A stretch of DNA of 64,000 nucleotides from Bradysia coprophila (GCF_014529535.1 NC_050737.1:1121921-1185920), one strand, 5' to 3'; shown: positions 26,375 to 38,992, counted from the stretch's first letter. Numbers and translations: made by a program. Notes: a model not told the origin generated them from the letters alone.

Positions 26375-27470
26375 CCCCGTACGAAGTACAAAGGGGCTTA
26401 TAGGATTACGATGCTGTGTGTAATTGATGGAATTCGAAGCAGACGGTAAGGGCAAAGTGTTTGCATTTGTTCATAGATGACGAATCCGCAATAAAAATTT
26501 TGTCTGTCCGTCTGTCCTTCTGTCCGTCTGTCCGTCACGTCAATATCTTGAGTAAATAAAATCTGATTTCAAAAAAAAAATTTCCCCTGAAAGATAGTCG
26601 AAATAGTGAGGCTAAGTTCGAAGATGGACATATTCGGGTCGGCCCTTCGTGAGTTAGGGCCACCTAAGTGATTTAAGGTCTTTTGGTGATATTTATGGCA
26701 AAACAAACGATGCAAATGTAAATGAAATGGCAAATGATAGGTTTTGTCAATACCAATCCAGTTTTTTTAAATCGGGTGAGTGGACCGTGAGTTAGGGCCT
26801 TAGAAGTGAAATGCTACTAGGGCCCTATGTGTATTTTACATAGAACTCGAGTAAATTTCATTCGTTTTTCGTAATTTTTGTTTGATTTGGAAGATAATCG
26901 AAGGCCGAATAGAATGTTGTTGGAAAAAAAAAATTAAATTTCGGACTAAGGCCGGTACTAGGGCCCTATGTGTATTTTACATACAACTCGAGTAAATTTC
27001 ATCCGTCTTTCGTAATTTTTGTTTAATTTAGAAGGTAATCGAAGGCCGAATAGAATGTAGTACCGGACTGGCTTGAAAAAGCCCATCGGGGGCTCCATGC
27101 AACTCAATTTAAAAAGGCCCACAAATTAAAAATTATCATACAAAAATCCAAAGGGCCCATCGGGAATTCCCCGAATTCACCATATGGCCAGTCCGGGCCT
27201 GGGCCCTATGTGTATTTATACTCAATAAATTAAAATCTTAGGGCGATTTGAAATTTTTGTTTCATTTGAAAGGAACGTCGTAAGGGGCTTCGTAATTGCG
27301 CTATGCGCAATTTCTAAGATGTACACATTCCATAATAATTTTACTTTAACTACATTAACCGGCGCAATAGGCTTACGGTCAAAGTAGGGTGACAGACGCA
27401 CTAGGGTCACGTACGCAATAGATATACGGGTTTGTACGGGGCTCAGTCGCAGCAAACGCTCCGACTGTTC
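26375..27470. mobile_element. Dispersed repeat of about 1.1 kb with AGCCCCGTAC inverted ends
   Basis: The unit begins AGCCCCGTACGAAGTACAAA (near 26372) and ends with the inverted GTACGGGGCT (near 27445), giving short terminal inverted repeats. Inside are a GTCCGTCT tandem tract (about 26501-26535) and a tandem duplication of about 130 bp (26817-26928 and 26953-27059), both halves carrying TAGGGCCCTATGTGTATTTT. A nested inverted-repeat insert lies at 27062-27198. It has no long frame, so it is non-autonomous if mobile. The outer boundaries are approximate. Confidence 0.5.
27062..27198. mobile_element. Nested inverted-repeat insertion, hAT-like ends
   Basis: CCGGACTGGC on the left and GCCAGTCCGGGCCTG on the right form inverted ends around about 115 bases. 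These contain paired GCCCATCGGG motifs. CAG-GCC-CGGACTGG ends resemble those of non-autonomous hAT elements. I could not find an 8-bp target duplication, so the family assignment is weak. Confidence 0.35.
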
Positions 27471-28060
27471 TGATGGCTCGTTTTCTATTAGCTGAACAAT
27501 TAAAGATGAATTTTGTTAGTTTTTGCTAAGGTAACTTATCTGAGTTCGTTCTAACGACAAATTTCCTTTTTCCGCGCTATACAAATTTCATACAAAATTT
27601 TTCATAGAACGAACTTCGATTTCAAGGTACCTTGCTTCGTGCTACGATTTTGTATGGTAGCACGAAGTAAGAATTTCTGAAATCCATACAAAAGCACGAA
27701 CCGCGATCAGCATAGCACGAAGCTGCATCATCAATAAAATATAAATTTCTCTTAATTATTAAGTCTTTTTCATGAAATTATTGATTAAATCGTTAATTAA
27801 TTAAACAAATTTCAAGTTGACACTAAGTCTAAGCCAATTCCATCAACACTTCCATGCTGTAAATGCCTGAAATGATTGCGAAAATCGTAACACAGCTACG
27901 GCGGTAATAACATTTTCATTTAGTATACATAAATGTGAAACAATAAAAGAGAACTGGGTCCGGTAGTACGTACATAAAGGCGGGAGACTTTAAGGCATTA
28001 ATTTAAGAAATCTTAATTTATTTTTCATTTAAGAGGTACACACACAAACACATTCAAAAT

Positions 28061-28315
28061 AATTGCGGCTTGTCAACTTTCGGCACCCTAGACTTTACTT
28101 AAGGCCAGTTCATGGTCGCATATATCGCAAAAATGTATGCGAGTATGAACTGACCTTAAGGCCAGTTCATGGTCGCATATATCGCAAAAATGTATGCGAG
28201 TATGAACTGGCCTTAAATAGTCGTGGAATGCCTCCAAAAAAATTTCTAAAAATCTAGAATTTAGTTTTGGATTTTTAGTAAAGTCCAGGGTGCCGAAAGT
28301 TGGCAAGCCGCAATT
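28061..28315. mobile_element. Composite inverted-repeat element with an internal 57-bp tandem palindrome
   Basis: The outer arms of about 39 bp (28061-28100 and 28277-28315) are near-perfect inverted copies, AATTGCGGCTTGTCAACTTT versus its complement. Between them a 57-bp unit occurs twice in tandem, with TTAA at 28099, 28156 and 28213. Each unit is itself palindromic, running from GGCCAGTTCAT to ATGAACTGGCC. TTAA at each boundary is what TTAA-targeting (piggyBac-type) elements leave. The short frames on both strands come from this repeat and are not genes. Confidence 0.6.
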
Positions 28316-28749
28316 AATTTCAATGTGCTAAAAGCCAACGTTTTCCAATATGATGCATTATTTATGCGAAAGTATGGGAAAATGTGAAAACCTTAATGCG
28401 TTGATGTCATATCATATGATATAGTATACGATGTTGAAGACGCTATAATGTCGGTATAATTAAACTGATCTACTAAAACCCCGCTCAAAGACAAAAGTTT
28501 GCCGATTTAGAACACTAGTTAAAACAAAGTTTGAAGGAAGAGAAAAGTGTCGAAGTTCATGTAATACTCGTTGTAAATAGCAAATAAATTCTACCAGAAA
28601 AATAAAACACTCAACTAAACCAAAAACACTTTTCTCCTAAATTTCGTTTGCAGTTGAGACACAGTGACAGCAAAAATGTTAAAAATAATTAGATGGAGGA
28701 AAATCACCATTTTACCTAATTTACAATGATCCAGGCAGTGTTTCACTAT

Positions 28750-28960
28750 TTATAATGTATAATGAAGACAAATGAAGTAAAAGATTTCGTATAAAACACC
28801 AGACGATACTAAACCGACTTAATAATGGTTGTAGCATGATACGCCTGCAGTTTCTGAAAGGAAAAACAGTACAACTAGGCACTGGAATTGATTTCCAGAG
28901 TATTGAAGTAATAGATCTGATAGTAAAATTACTGATATGATTGATGTCGTTGAAGGGAAA
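28750..28960 (+). repeat. AATGAAGTAAAAGATTT dispersed repeat copy
   Basis: AAATGAAGTAAAAGATTTCG near 28770 and TATTGAAGTAATAGATCTGA near 28904 lie in the same order as in the copy at 12763-12965. The following GATATGATTGATGTCGTTGA is also comparable. Spacing is longer, so an insertion or divergence is present. Confidence 0.5.
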
Positions 28961-29138
28961 TTCATTGAGAGAACCTCGGAAGTAATTCCCAAATCTTAAA
29001 ACATGAGATTTCGTTCTTTGCATGACAGCAATTCACTTTTTATTCAGAGATAAGCCAATCGTATTGATTGGGGACCATAAAATATTTTAATTTATTGTAG
29101 CAAAGTAGCAAAAAAATATAATATCAACGACCACTTAC

Positions 29139-29215
29139 TATCGTTTTCGATTTCATTTTCCAGCGGTTTATAGCCAATTGAAGATTTATAGGTAGCTTTG
29201 CCCGGAATCGACACA
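29139..29215 (-). CDS. Candidate alternative 5' exon of SLC41 (uncertain)
   Basis: A 77-bp open stretch is bounded by a possible acceptor (ATTATTGAAG, minus) and a good donor (A|GTAAGTGG). Its frame reads VSIPGKATYKSSIGYKPLE and then ENEIEND. It ends in phase 1, exactly what the exon starting at 11713 needs, joining as ...ENDNSDNEKF. The frame has no ATG and needs another exon upstream ending in phase 2, which I did not find. The composition is protein-like and resembles the YKS-containing tail encoded at 39587-39677. The ATG just upstream on this strand is in the wrong frame. Confidence 0.3.
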
Positions 29216-30167
29216 CTTCAATAATAATCATGTTAAGAAAAATGCTTGAAAAACGATTATTGCAAATTGGAAGCGAATTGAAGTAAATAAACAGAAAATG
29301 TTGTCAATAATTGTGAATCAATGGAATTTCATAATATTGTAAACCTACAAAACCATGTTAAGGAAACGTAAATTTTGTAAAAGTGCTAGAACCGCACATT
29401 TTGTGTTTACACATACAAGCGCAAAGCCTTGGAAAGTCTCTTATCACTGCTCTACGATTACACACAGAATAGCTACGTTTTTTTTCTTTGCAATAAAAAA
29501 AAACGTCATTAATTGATATACAAACACAATCGTCAAGATATTTTGAATTTGAAAAAAAAAAATTGAATTATTGTAAGATTTGCTACGTGTGGGAACTAAC
29601 CACAAATTGTTGTTTATATACCCAGTCTATAATTGAATTGTAGTTGACATGCATCATGAGCAAAATGATCGCAAAGATATAATTAAGAAAATTGTAATCA
29701 CACGTTGATTCAACTAAAAAATAAATTTGTAGGAAACAAGAATCGACAACATTTTCTACTTCATTCGAGTTTCGGAATTGGTCACTTCAATTTTATAATC
29801 ATTTCGTATCACACCTGTTCCGAAACGTATTCACCACACTGCCAAGCATACTTTAACTTCGAAGAAACACTTTAAGAGTTTTTGCGTCTTATTCGCAATA
29901 AAAGAAACCCGCTGAAGAACTAATTAATTTTGACAATTTAATTTATTTTCGAAAAATGGACGTCTTTGGTTTAATACTTTTCCTAATGAAAAAATAATTT
30001 CTTATCATTGGAATACAATACAGAAGGTGATAACAGTTGTGATAATAACAATTTGTAAACTCAAATTGTGGTGTGTGAAAGATGCTAAAAACTGCCAGCT
30101 AAAAGATCGTCTATTATTTCGCACCGCACATTACCGTCATTAAACTGTAGTTAGGTACATTCTACGC

Positions 30168-30260
30168 TTGAATTTTGCGTGTGAATTTTGTTGATCCGAG
30201 GCGAAGCTGAGGAGTAAACACTTGAAAACGAGACTTTTCATTTTTATCTCGAGTTATGTA
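30168..30260. repeat. Hairpin repeat, TCGTTTTCGTGTG family, inverted copy
   Basis: GTGTGAATTTTGTTGATCCG, AGGCGAAGCTGAGG and AAAACGAGACTTTTCATTTT are the reverse complement of the family order seen at 47458-47552. One arm is eroded. A tract resembling the copy at 47.5 kb (GTTATGTAATGTATTTT) follows. Confidence 0.5.
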
Positions 30261-30360
30261 ATGTATTTTATCTGTCTAAAACGATAATCTCGAGCTTATC
30301 TCCCTAGGGAGTTTTTACTTATCTCGATATATCTGTTCTCGACAGATAAAATATGGTATG

Positions 30361-30464
30361 CACCTATTGCCAGACTGTTATTTTGACGTGTAGGCATTAC
30401 TGCCCACGCCTTCGGCTCTGGCAATAATGTCCTACACGTCAAAATAACAATCTTGGCAACAGGT
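30361..30464. repeat. Hairpin with 43-bp arms and GC-rich tip
   Basis: The arm at 30361-30403 (CACCTATTGCCAGACTGTTA, then TTTTGACGTGTAGGCATTAC) pairs with 30420-30464. The tip is CACGCCTTCGGCTCTGG. No coding frame is present. The arms are unrelated to the neighbouring hairpins, but the tip is similar to theirs. Confidence 0.6.
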
Positions 30465-30610
30465 ACATAATATATATTATCGCATACGCGGTGTGATTCC
30501 CAAAAAATAATTATTCACCTAGGATATATAAACAAACATAATACTTCTCTAAATTTGCAAAGTGTCATTCGCATATCTTGTTGTCTCGTTTTCGCTTATG
30601 CGATAAAAAA

Positions 30611-30673
30611 GAATATGCACGTATGACAAGCCGTCTCGGCAAGCCTCGACCGCTTTGTCATACGTGCATAATA
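30611..30673. repeat. Hairpin with 20-bp arms and GC-rich tip
   Basis: ATATGCACGTATGACAA at 30613-30629 pairs with TTGTCATACGTGCATA at 30656-30671. The tip CCGTCTCGGCAAGCCTCGAC is GC-rich and itself partly palindromic. Confidence 0.6.
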
Positions 30674-31154
30674 TTTATTACATGTTTTTAAAAGCTAAAC
30701 CAATTTTCTTGTTTTCCCTAGGTGTGTAATAAGCAACTTTCGACCCTATAGGGAAAACAAAACTATGTAAATTATATTTGTACGGAGAAATAAGTAGAAT
30801 AAGGGTTGACAATATTTGCACAAACAATTTAGGTAAGAATTTTCTATTCACAATTTATACATTGTCTAGTTGACTCGGTTACCGAACATACAGTCAACAT
30901 TTGAAATTAATATAACAATATTCTTAGCCAGTGAACTGACATTAAGTTCTGACCTTGTCCATGAACGATTGGGACAACCTCCTGCTGTGCTGTTTAGTAA
31001 ATGATTCTACATTCTCTTCAATCTTCTACACTTCGCAAGTGGCTGCGCCACTCTACCTTTCGAAAGGAAGTTGTGTGTTGTGATCCGAAAGAGTGTAACA
31101 CGAAGAGATATCAGAGCAGAAATGTTTGATTAAATTTGGTTCAGGCACACCGTG

Positions 31155-31279
31155 GGGCCTAATATTAGCGAAAAGTTTCACTAAATTTCACAAAAACTTC
31201 GCTCAATTTCGCTAAAATTAGAGAAACATTAAGTAGAAATTAGCGAAATTTAGTGAAACGTTTTGCTAATATTAGGCCC
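31155..31279. repeat. Inverted repeat with 34-bp arms (MITE-like)
   Basis: GGGCCTAATATTAGCGAAAA (from 31155) and its continuation GTTTCACTAAATTT form one arm. The other, at 31246-31279, is its inverted copy with one or two mismatches. The 57-base centre repeats shorter TTCGCTAAAATTAG-type motifs. No clear target duplication is visible. Confidence 0.55.
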
Positions 31280-32956
31280 TTTATCCATGCCCTTCTACGA
31301 AATGTTCACTGCTTCGTAATAGATATGCGGATTGAGCTCCTGCCTTTATCAGCTGATACCGGTGTTCAGTTATTTAATAAGATCCTATGCGCTGGTTGGC
31401 CTAAGGAAATGATCTACAAGAATTAACTGGAGCATTCGCTTAACGACATGCAATCTCTGCAAGTTCTTGACGTCCATTGATGTTCATCGATAAATGGAAA
31501 AATGGATTTCTCTTCTTAAATTTTAACAGGCAACAAATCACAGTTTCTTATCCAAAAAAATAAATCTTCTACGAACACGCTATTGAACTAATGACACCAA
31601 TGTGTCCAATAAACGTACCGTTTGTACTCCAGTCTATTCAAAAGTGTATACGACTTTCTTCTTCAAAGTGTAATGGGTGATGAATCGTAGTATTGCTCCA
31701 CTTTCCGATAAATTAATTGGTTTTGTTTCGGTATTTGTCTATCGGTTCAATAAAATTGTGTAACATTCGGCTCACCTGTGCAAACACAATATAAATGCAT
31801 ACAGTACTGATCCGACTAAGAGTTTCAATGACAATGACCGATAAAATGTGACGATTAGTTGAATTGAACGAAATTATCGAAGGTGAAATTAATCGTTCAA
31901 TACTGTGTATGAGCCAGATAAATTAATTAGTGATGGAATGAGTCTTTTTGTCAGACTTATGTGGACAAGTTTCGAACTGATTTGGTTGTTCACAATAATC
32001 TCGCATTTATCACTCTATTGCAAAACTGTTTATCTGAATATCTCTTCTCGGCAGATGAAATAGCGAATGCACCTTGTTTCCTTGCTCGGTACATAACTTC
32101 CAAATCGTCGAAATAAACATTTTGGACAGAGGCGCATAATCTACAATTACGATTTGGATTTTAAGAAGAGAGAACATTTTCGCCTGTAATTTGACTTACG
32201 GCCTGTAGGTGTATCAGAAGTAAAGTATGAGTGCGATCTATTCCATTGAAAGGAAGAACATACCAAACTGTTAGGTAGACCAGCATTCGGCTAATCAGTG
32301 AGCTCTGGCTCCTAATCTATAAACCGACCGATGGAATCATTATGGTCCTGATTGACATAATCAATACCTTGGTATGGGTCTCAAACGTTTTAATTAAAGC
32401 AAGTCGTTTTAATAACCGATGTTATTAAGGTAGACTGTAATATGAAATTAATTTTTCCTGTACGAAACACGAAAGATAAATTAAATAGATGAAAATTGAC
32501 CGATAGCAATTCTTTTGCCAAAAATTGTAATTTTTTTCAAGGCAAAAACTTTGTGTTTTTAATTACATCGTAGTGTGTTCGCCCACACGTTGGCCAGATA
32601 AAATTTTATATAAATCAATCAAACGATAAACGGAACTAAATAATTGGAAAAATATTTGAAATACCGCACACAGCCAGCAACATTTTTTTAAATAAGTTTT
32701 TTTTAAAAGTAAACCAAGTTTTAACGAAAAACTATGAACTGGTTGTAGTAGTACAAACGGATTTGTTAGCATTTCTGTTATGCAAGGGTAACAGAGTTCC
32801 GTACATCTTTACCTTTGGGTATTATAAGTTCACGTAATTTTAATTATTTTCTTCTGCGGAATGGCAAACAAAAGATTTCCAGGAACTGCATTATAAGCTC
32901 AGAATAAATAACAAACTTTTGGTAATAGTAATAAAGACCTGCCAGTTATAGTATAT

Positions 32957-33066
32957 TACTTCCGAGGTTCCAAGTTGTGTATTTGATAAGTGGGGTGTTA
33001 CAGCCCGACCCGAAGGGGAGGGCTGTATTTCCCACTTGTCAAATAACAACTTGGAACCTCGTAAGT
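32957..33066. repeat. Long hairpin with GC-rich tip
   Basis: CGAGGTTCCAAGTTGTGTAT then TTGATAAGTGGG (32963-32994) pairs with CCCACTTGTCAAATAACAAC then TTGGAACCTCG (33031-33061). Inside is a second stem, ACAGCCC against GGGCTGT, with the tip GACCCGAAGGGGAG. The outer TACTT and AAGTA also pair, so the whole unit is nearly one palindrome of 105-110 bases. Confidence 0.65.
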
Positions 33067-34203
33067 ACAATGCTTTACGTGATTAGGCAATGTAAATGAA
33101 ACTGAAACATGCCGTAACACGTAAAATAGTAAAATGTTCGAGCTATTTATTCGTAAATGCATTTGAAACCATTGCAACAAAAAAATGACGCAAATATTAA
33201 GTACACTTGCAACTATTGAAACGATAGCATAAACATGAATGACTCGAAGTTCAGCGAATTTCAGAGTTACAATTTCTTATCTCATTGGCAAACCGAAATC
33301 GACTGTTCATATTGGACTTGTAAAAGGTTTCCTGTTTTTAAGTACTTTGTAAATAGAAAATACACCTGTGACTATACGATGCGCTACACTTTATGATTCG
33401 TTTATATCACTTCCATAAAATGTCCTTCGGTGAAAAGCTTAGGTAGATATTTCATTATCAGGCTCAATACAGATGTAGTAAGAGATATCCTTTCATTTAA
33501 TCACTGCATCAGATTGAATTTCACCACAGGAATGACTCTACAAGCTAACAATGACAAAAATGCTATCGTTTATTTATCTGATGGGATCCCATTAACGGAT
33601 GATTGAGTGTTCTCCGGAAGTAAAGGTCGAGATAGAGTAATGTATTGTAATCTTCTATTTTGTGTACCTTCGTATCATGAAAATGAATGAAAATTAAAAG
33701 TGAATTTTACATTAGGAAGTGCAATATAGTTCAAAAAGTCTTCTAAAGCGAAACGAAATTTTTCATATCTAGCACACAAAAAGATGAATCTACTAACACA
33801 ATACATATTATTTAAGTATATAGTAGCCAGTCCAGTACTGTCGGCCATACGTTGTTGGGGTGTAGAGAAGAGACACCATTCTGGCTCTACTCCACAGACA
33901 CGATTCTTTCATCAAACATAAATAAAATAATAAAATTGGGGACAATTCCAATTCAAATTGTATACTCTGTCTTTTTTTCACTGACTTTCACAATAAAGAA
34001 CGCAGTACGAACATTATAATCTAAAGTTTTCATGGGAAATTGATTTTAGTTGGAAAAAATAAAATGTATTGTTTCCACTCGCTTTTTCTCCTTTTGAGGC
34101 CAAAGCCGCAGCTTTTTGGATTTTTTTTTCGAATTCATTAAATTTGAGTGACTGAAAGTTGGGTTTCCAACGAAATTTTTACATACATTTTCTATACTCA
34201 CCG

Positions 34204-34440
34204 GAAAGTGAGTCATTATTTCATTGCGAAAATTGTTATCGAGACGTGTGGGCATTGTTGGTCGAGCCGAAGCCGAGACCCGTAATGATCACTCATCAAT
34301 ACACTTTTTTATCTGCCGAGAACATATACACCGAGATAAACAAAAATGCTCTAGAGGGATAAGTGCGAAATTATTTTTCTAGGCAGATAAAATACTATTA
34401 CCTCTTACGTCAACGTCAATGAAATAATGACGCATTTTCC
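34204..34440. repeat. Inverted repeat with 27-bp arms around a CGAGCCGAAGCCGAG motif
   Basis: GTCATTATTTCATTG (34216-34230 region) is perfectly inverted at about 34417-34433, and the similarity spreads to about 27 bases with the flanking GGAAAGTGAG and GGAAAATGCG. The centre of about 180 bases contains GTCGAGCCGAAGCCGAGACC. The motif TTTATCTGCCGAGAACATAT follows; a comparable TATCTCTTCTCGGCAGATGA lies near 32040. Confidence 0.5.
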
Positions 34441-37400
34441 AAGGGTACATCGAGAAAAACAGCTTACGCAATTGATGCAACCCACACACTCGACAAAATA
34501 GAAAAGTTCCAAACAAGGACGTAATCAACTATTTTTACCAATTTTTACGAAAGAAAAACGTAAACAAAGATCGGAAAGGGATTTGATTACTGATTAAGAC
34601 GAATTTCTTTAATTGACTGGCTGTAGGTCTATTACATAAAAATGAGTACAAACAATCTGCCATTGGAATATCTATATCGCAATACGAAATCAATCAAAGG
34701 CCTTCGTTCGATACGTTGTGACTATTGTTAGATATAGACGGCCTTCGTATTATTTCTTTTCGATAAAAATCGGGACCACGTACGTGAATAATATCTACTA
34801 CCCAGATAGCGATCAGCCCTAAACAAAAATAAAAAGGCAAAATGTAATCGATGTCACAATCACGAACACTTGTAATTTTTATCTCTATATTTTAGCTGTA
34901 TACACACAAACATCCTGCAGAGCAGACAACTTTTTTTTTTCATATAATTTTGAATGTTTCCATTCGGAAAAAAGTCATCATCAAACGCGAAAATTTGTGC
35001 AAAACGTAAAAGTCAAACAACCATGGAAATGCTAGCAAGGTCACATCACTATCAACAAAGTATAGAGTTAGTTACATTATACTACATAAACTACCAGCGA
35101 ATCAATAATTTGTTTTTCTGGCGAAAGTTAGTGATATTGTAATGTTAGTTGGATTAGATTAGATATTCGTATGAAAAACAAACAAAGAAAATTAAATAGC
35201 TTTTCTGCTTACGTTTCTTTCGCAATCGTACATCCATGTTTTCGAAGTTTTTAGCACCGGAAATAGGTTCGCGATAAAAGGCTTAAAGTCGTAATTCAAG
35301 TTGACGAAGTGTCAAAATAGATTTTCCATCGATTTTTCAATAGAACGTGGAAAAGTGTTATTGTCTGCACGTGTCAGTTCTAATTCCGATTATGAACAAC
35401 AACACTTTTCAAGTCGTCAACCGAATGAAATATTTTTTTTTTCTTTAAACGCAGCACTAGAAAAAGCAATTTATAAATAAACTGTCTCGACGGTTCCGTG
35501 CAATGTATTACAATAGATTCACACGCACTTTCTTCTCTATAAAATTATAATTGCCAACAAACAGCTGTATTATCGTAACCGCAATGAACACTTCATAATC
35601 ATATACAACACCGAATTGCCCTATGAAAGCCAAATTTTAATGATAATCTGTATTTGCATCTCTTGATAAAATATTTTTTCGAAATTCAGCAACTCAAGAT
35701 AATGAGAAAAGTTTACTTTTTCTTCGACGAAATAGATTCAATGTCAACCGAAAGGTTAATTTATGCAGTAGCTGAAACGAACATCTCATTAAATACATAC
35801 AGTTCCACGATATGAACGAATGTTTAGGTCATATCACATGCATTGATACAAGAGACAATGAATTTTAAATTGGAGCAAGTTTAATGCTTTTGCCCCTTTA
35901 TATCCAATCGCATGTATCATCAAAATTGACCATGATCGAATTGTAATGTAAAATTAGATAAGAGAAGTGTTGCAACATTTCCTTCACACACCAACATTTG
36001 AATGGTGAAATTGTGAAAATAAACTTGAAAAGGATTGTCACTTGATAACAGTGGGAGTGAAAATTGCATTGAAAAGCGTACTCTTAACGACCTGTGTTTC
36101 TCAGATAAAATTTCAGCCAGAAAAAATCGTTAAATTTCAGACGTACCATAGCCAAGAAAATACAGTCATCCGAACGACATGGCATTGTTGTCCTTTTTGT
36201 CATTCGGTACAAAATAATTTTCTCCGTATGAGAGAATCCGCAACCAAGACAACGAAATTTCTGCCAGAATTTTGAGATACTAGATTCGTCTGCGTCTTAG
36301 ATATAAAATCTGTAAACAAAACAACTTAATGCGGCCATTTGCAGCTGACAAAAATCTGTCTAAAGAGAAATCTTGAGAGAAATCCAAGGTACAAGCTATG
36401 TATCACAGAGGTCGGAATATAGTAATTTTAGACTATCAGGTCATCAGAAAGTAAACTTATGCATCTGAGATATGTTGAAGGATTAAATGGCTCACAAGCA
36501 GATATAAATTAGATGCAAACTCGATGAATGTGATAAGTGGAGCGATGATTCAACGGCGGAAATAGCAATTACTAAATAGCGTCTGCACACAGCTAGTTAG
36601 TCATAAATTTTGAGTAAAGAGTTTTGCCGTTTTTTTAAGTCCCCTGATTACAGGATCTTTTTATCAGTCGAATCCATCATGCAGAACTGCGAGTCAAAAT
36701 GACAAAATGTGATGGGCATTGGGCTTATAAATCAAAGCCATAAAACAATTCGACACGATAATTTATATTCAATTTTTTTTTGACGTGATTTCATTCACAG
36801 GCAATAATCTTTATAATAATTTTCCGATTGTTATCAGGCGAAACTCATCGGCGGTATAGGAAAATTTTGGATTTTTAAGCAAATAGTATTCAATCAGAAC
36901 TATGGTATATATGAGATACGACATCTACATTATACTTAATCGCGCGTTAATTTTATTCGAATCGATATCTGAGAAACTTCGTAGAGAGATATCCACAAAA
37001 GACTTTATGTTGTATTCGCGTGAAAAATTCATATCGATTTTTGAAGCGAAAACAATAATGATTCAACCTGCAATAAAATACCTATAAATTGAACAAACAT
37101 TGCATAAAAACAAAAACAAAAAAAAATTATCCGGAAAGAGTGTTCAACAATTAAGACCTTAATCTTGCACTCAAATCAATAACATTGTCGGTTTGTATGT
37201 TATGACAAAGATGATTTTTAATTATTTATCTCTATACGGTTTACACAGCAGCGACAATGTTGTGAGTTCGATAAGGTGCAGGCGGTAATAATATTTATTT
37301 TACTCTAGAAGATTTAGTTGATATTCTAATATGACAGAGTTACATAATGATGGTCGCACAATGTGTGAATAGTTTCCTCTTGGGTATCAGCACATTCTGA

Positions 37401-37539
37401 AGGAACACACTGTCTTCAATGTCGAACAAAGTGTCTATATTTGGCACTTCGTCAATGGATAAAATCCGTAGGATTGAACAAAGCACATCCCTTATAACTA
37501 TTGTGAGAAAATACGTGATCAAACCAAACACCTTTTTTT

Positions 37540-37680
37540 AAATTTTGTATAAGGAAGAATTCAGTTGGATCAAACCAAAGACGTCTACAAATACAATTTG
37601 TAGAAGGAGGATCAGTTAGGTGTCTAGTCAAGTATCATCCTTATACAATTTGTAGAAGACTGAATTCAGTTGGTTCCTTT
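37540..37680. repeat. Compound direct and inverted repeat around TACAATTTGTAGAAG
   Basis: GAATTCAGTTGG occurs at about 37558 and again at about 37663. ATACAATTTGTAGAAG occurs twice (near 37592 and 37644). TTTTGTATAAGGA on the left is inverted as TCCTTATACAA on the right. The pattern suggests a small element that duplicated part of itself. No function is evident. Confidence 0.4.
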
Positions 37681-38344
37681 TTCAATTGCGTGAAAGCAAC
37701 AAGTCGGTAGAAACAGATTGATTGTCTAATTAACATTCTGACAATAAAATTTGATTTTCAAACTGTCCCTGAATAATTTTTCTCTGACTCAATCTTTTGG
37801 TCATTTATTTGATCATCATCTATCAATTTTTCTCAGTTTCTGAACTGTATTGTCCTAAGATAATTGCGAATAGCATCTTCGTATAATGATGTTATATGTT
37901 ATCAACAACGACGACAACAATAAGTAATGGGTCACGACTAATGTGGGGCTATTCCCTTTACTGTAAGTCAGGGTCTTATGCCAGAAAATACCGTAAAATG
38001 TTTGTCCCAAAAGTTGTATGAAATGTTAAAAAAAAACGGAATAGTTTGTCCCAATATTTTGCTTGTAAACGCGATAACTTGAGTAATTTTCACCCAATTA
38101 CTAATTTTAATTTTTTTAATCGACGCAGAATTAAATTCTATTGTGGCTATATGGGATTAAGGATCTGGAAGTTATTACAGAAAAACACCATTTTACACTG
38201 TTGGAAATTCAATCAATCGAAAAAGATTACTTTGATGAAATTTGATTTTGTTGGTTAGTTGTATCCATGCTATCATGTGATCATCCCGATTATTTGTTTA
38301 TTTAAAAGCGAACCAGGAAAAATCGATCTTTTCAAAAAATTAAG

Positions 38345-38590
38345 TTACAATAAATAAAAATCATCAACTCTATTACGTCCCAAAGTCCCCAAGATGCAAC
38401 TAGCGTTTCTCCGTTGAATTGCAATAGAAACCTTTTGCAATAGGTAATCCATGGAGCGTGGTTCGCCAGAAGCTTTTCGCATTAATGAACCCAATTTCTT
38501 TATAAATGTACTTGTTTCGGGACCCACGCAACCTAGTGATAAAAGCAAGAGAAGAACATCTATCGTACCTTTTTTTATTTTTTGCCAAAT
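38345..38590 (-). pseudogene. Decayed transposable-element protein fragment (tentative)
   Basis: The minus frame ending in TAA at 38345 encodes about 70 residues with a protein-like composition, including KKLGSLMRKASGEPRSMDYL and LLQKVSIAIQRRNASCILGT. The pattern of a Leu-rich segment, then GEPR, then VSIAIQRxNA before a stop reminds me of the C-terminal tails of some invertebrate reverse-transcriptase retroelement proteins. I cannot name the family. There is no start, no upstream domain and no catalytic motif nearby, so it is at most a 3' remnant. It lies in the SLC41 upstream or intron region. Confidence 0.3.
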
Positions 38591-38992
38591 TGAAAGAGTC
38601 CTCTAAACGTTCTACATTCGCATCACTTTACTTCTGATTAACGTTAACGTCAATAAGACTATGAAACAGAATAATATACAACTCATACGAGTGGGAAGTT
38701 TGAGCCAGAGCGAAGCGAGGGCTTTAATTCACACGAGTCTTTGTATTAATTTATGATTTATGGTTGATTAAAACTTTTGCCGCAAATCTTCAAGAAAATT
38801 GAGAACACAAAAAGTATTTTTCCAAACAATTTGGACTCAAGCGAAGGTTTTCATATCGGTTATTTATGATGTTTCGGAAGTTTAACAACGGAAAATAAAA
38901 CGAAATTGATTAAAAATATATTAATAAAATTGTCAGTCGAGGGACCTGACCCGCCAAAAAAGTGGGGCCTAGTATATAGCAGTATACAAATT

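Noticed and set aside
28061..28216. CRISPR-like array
   Set aside because: Only two adjacent repeats with no spacers, in a eukaryotic intron or spacer. It is a tandem palindrome.
28063..28306. Repetitive peptides (PVHGRIYRKNVCEYEL) on both strands
   Set aside because: They are translations of the 57-bp tandem palindrome, not a repeat protein.
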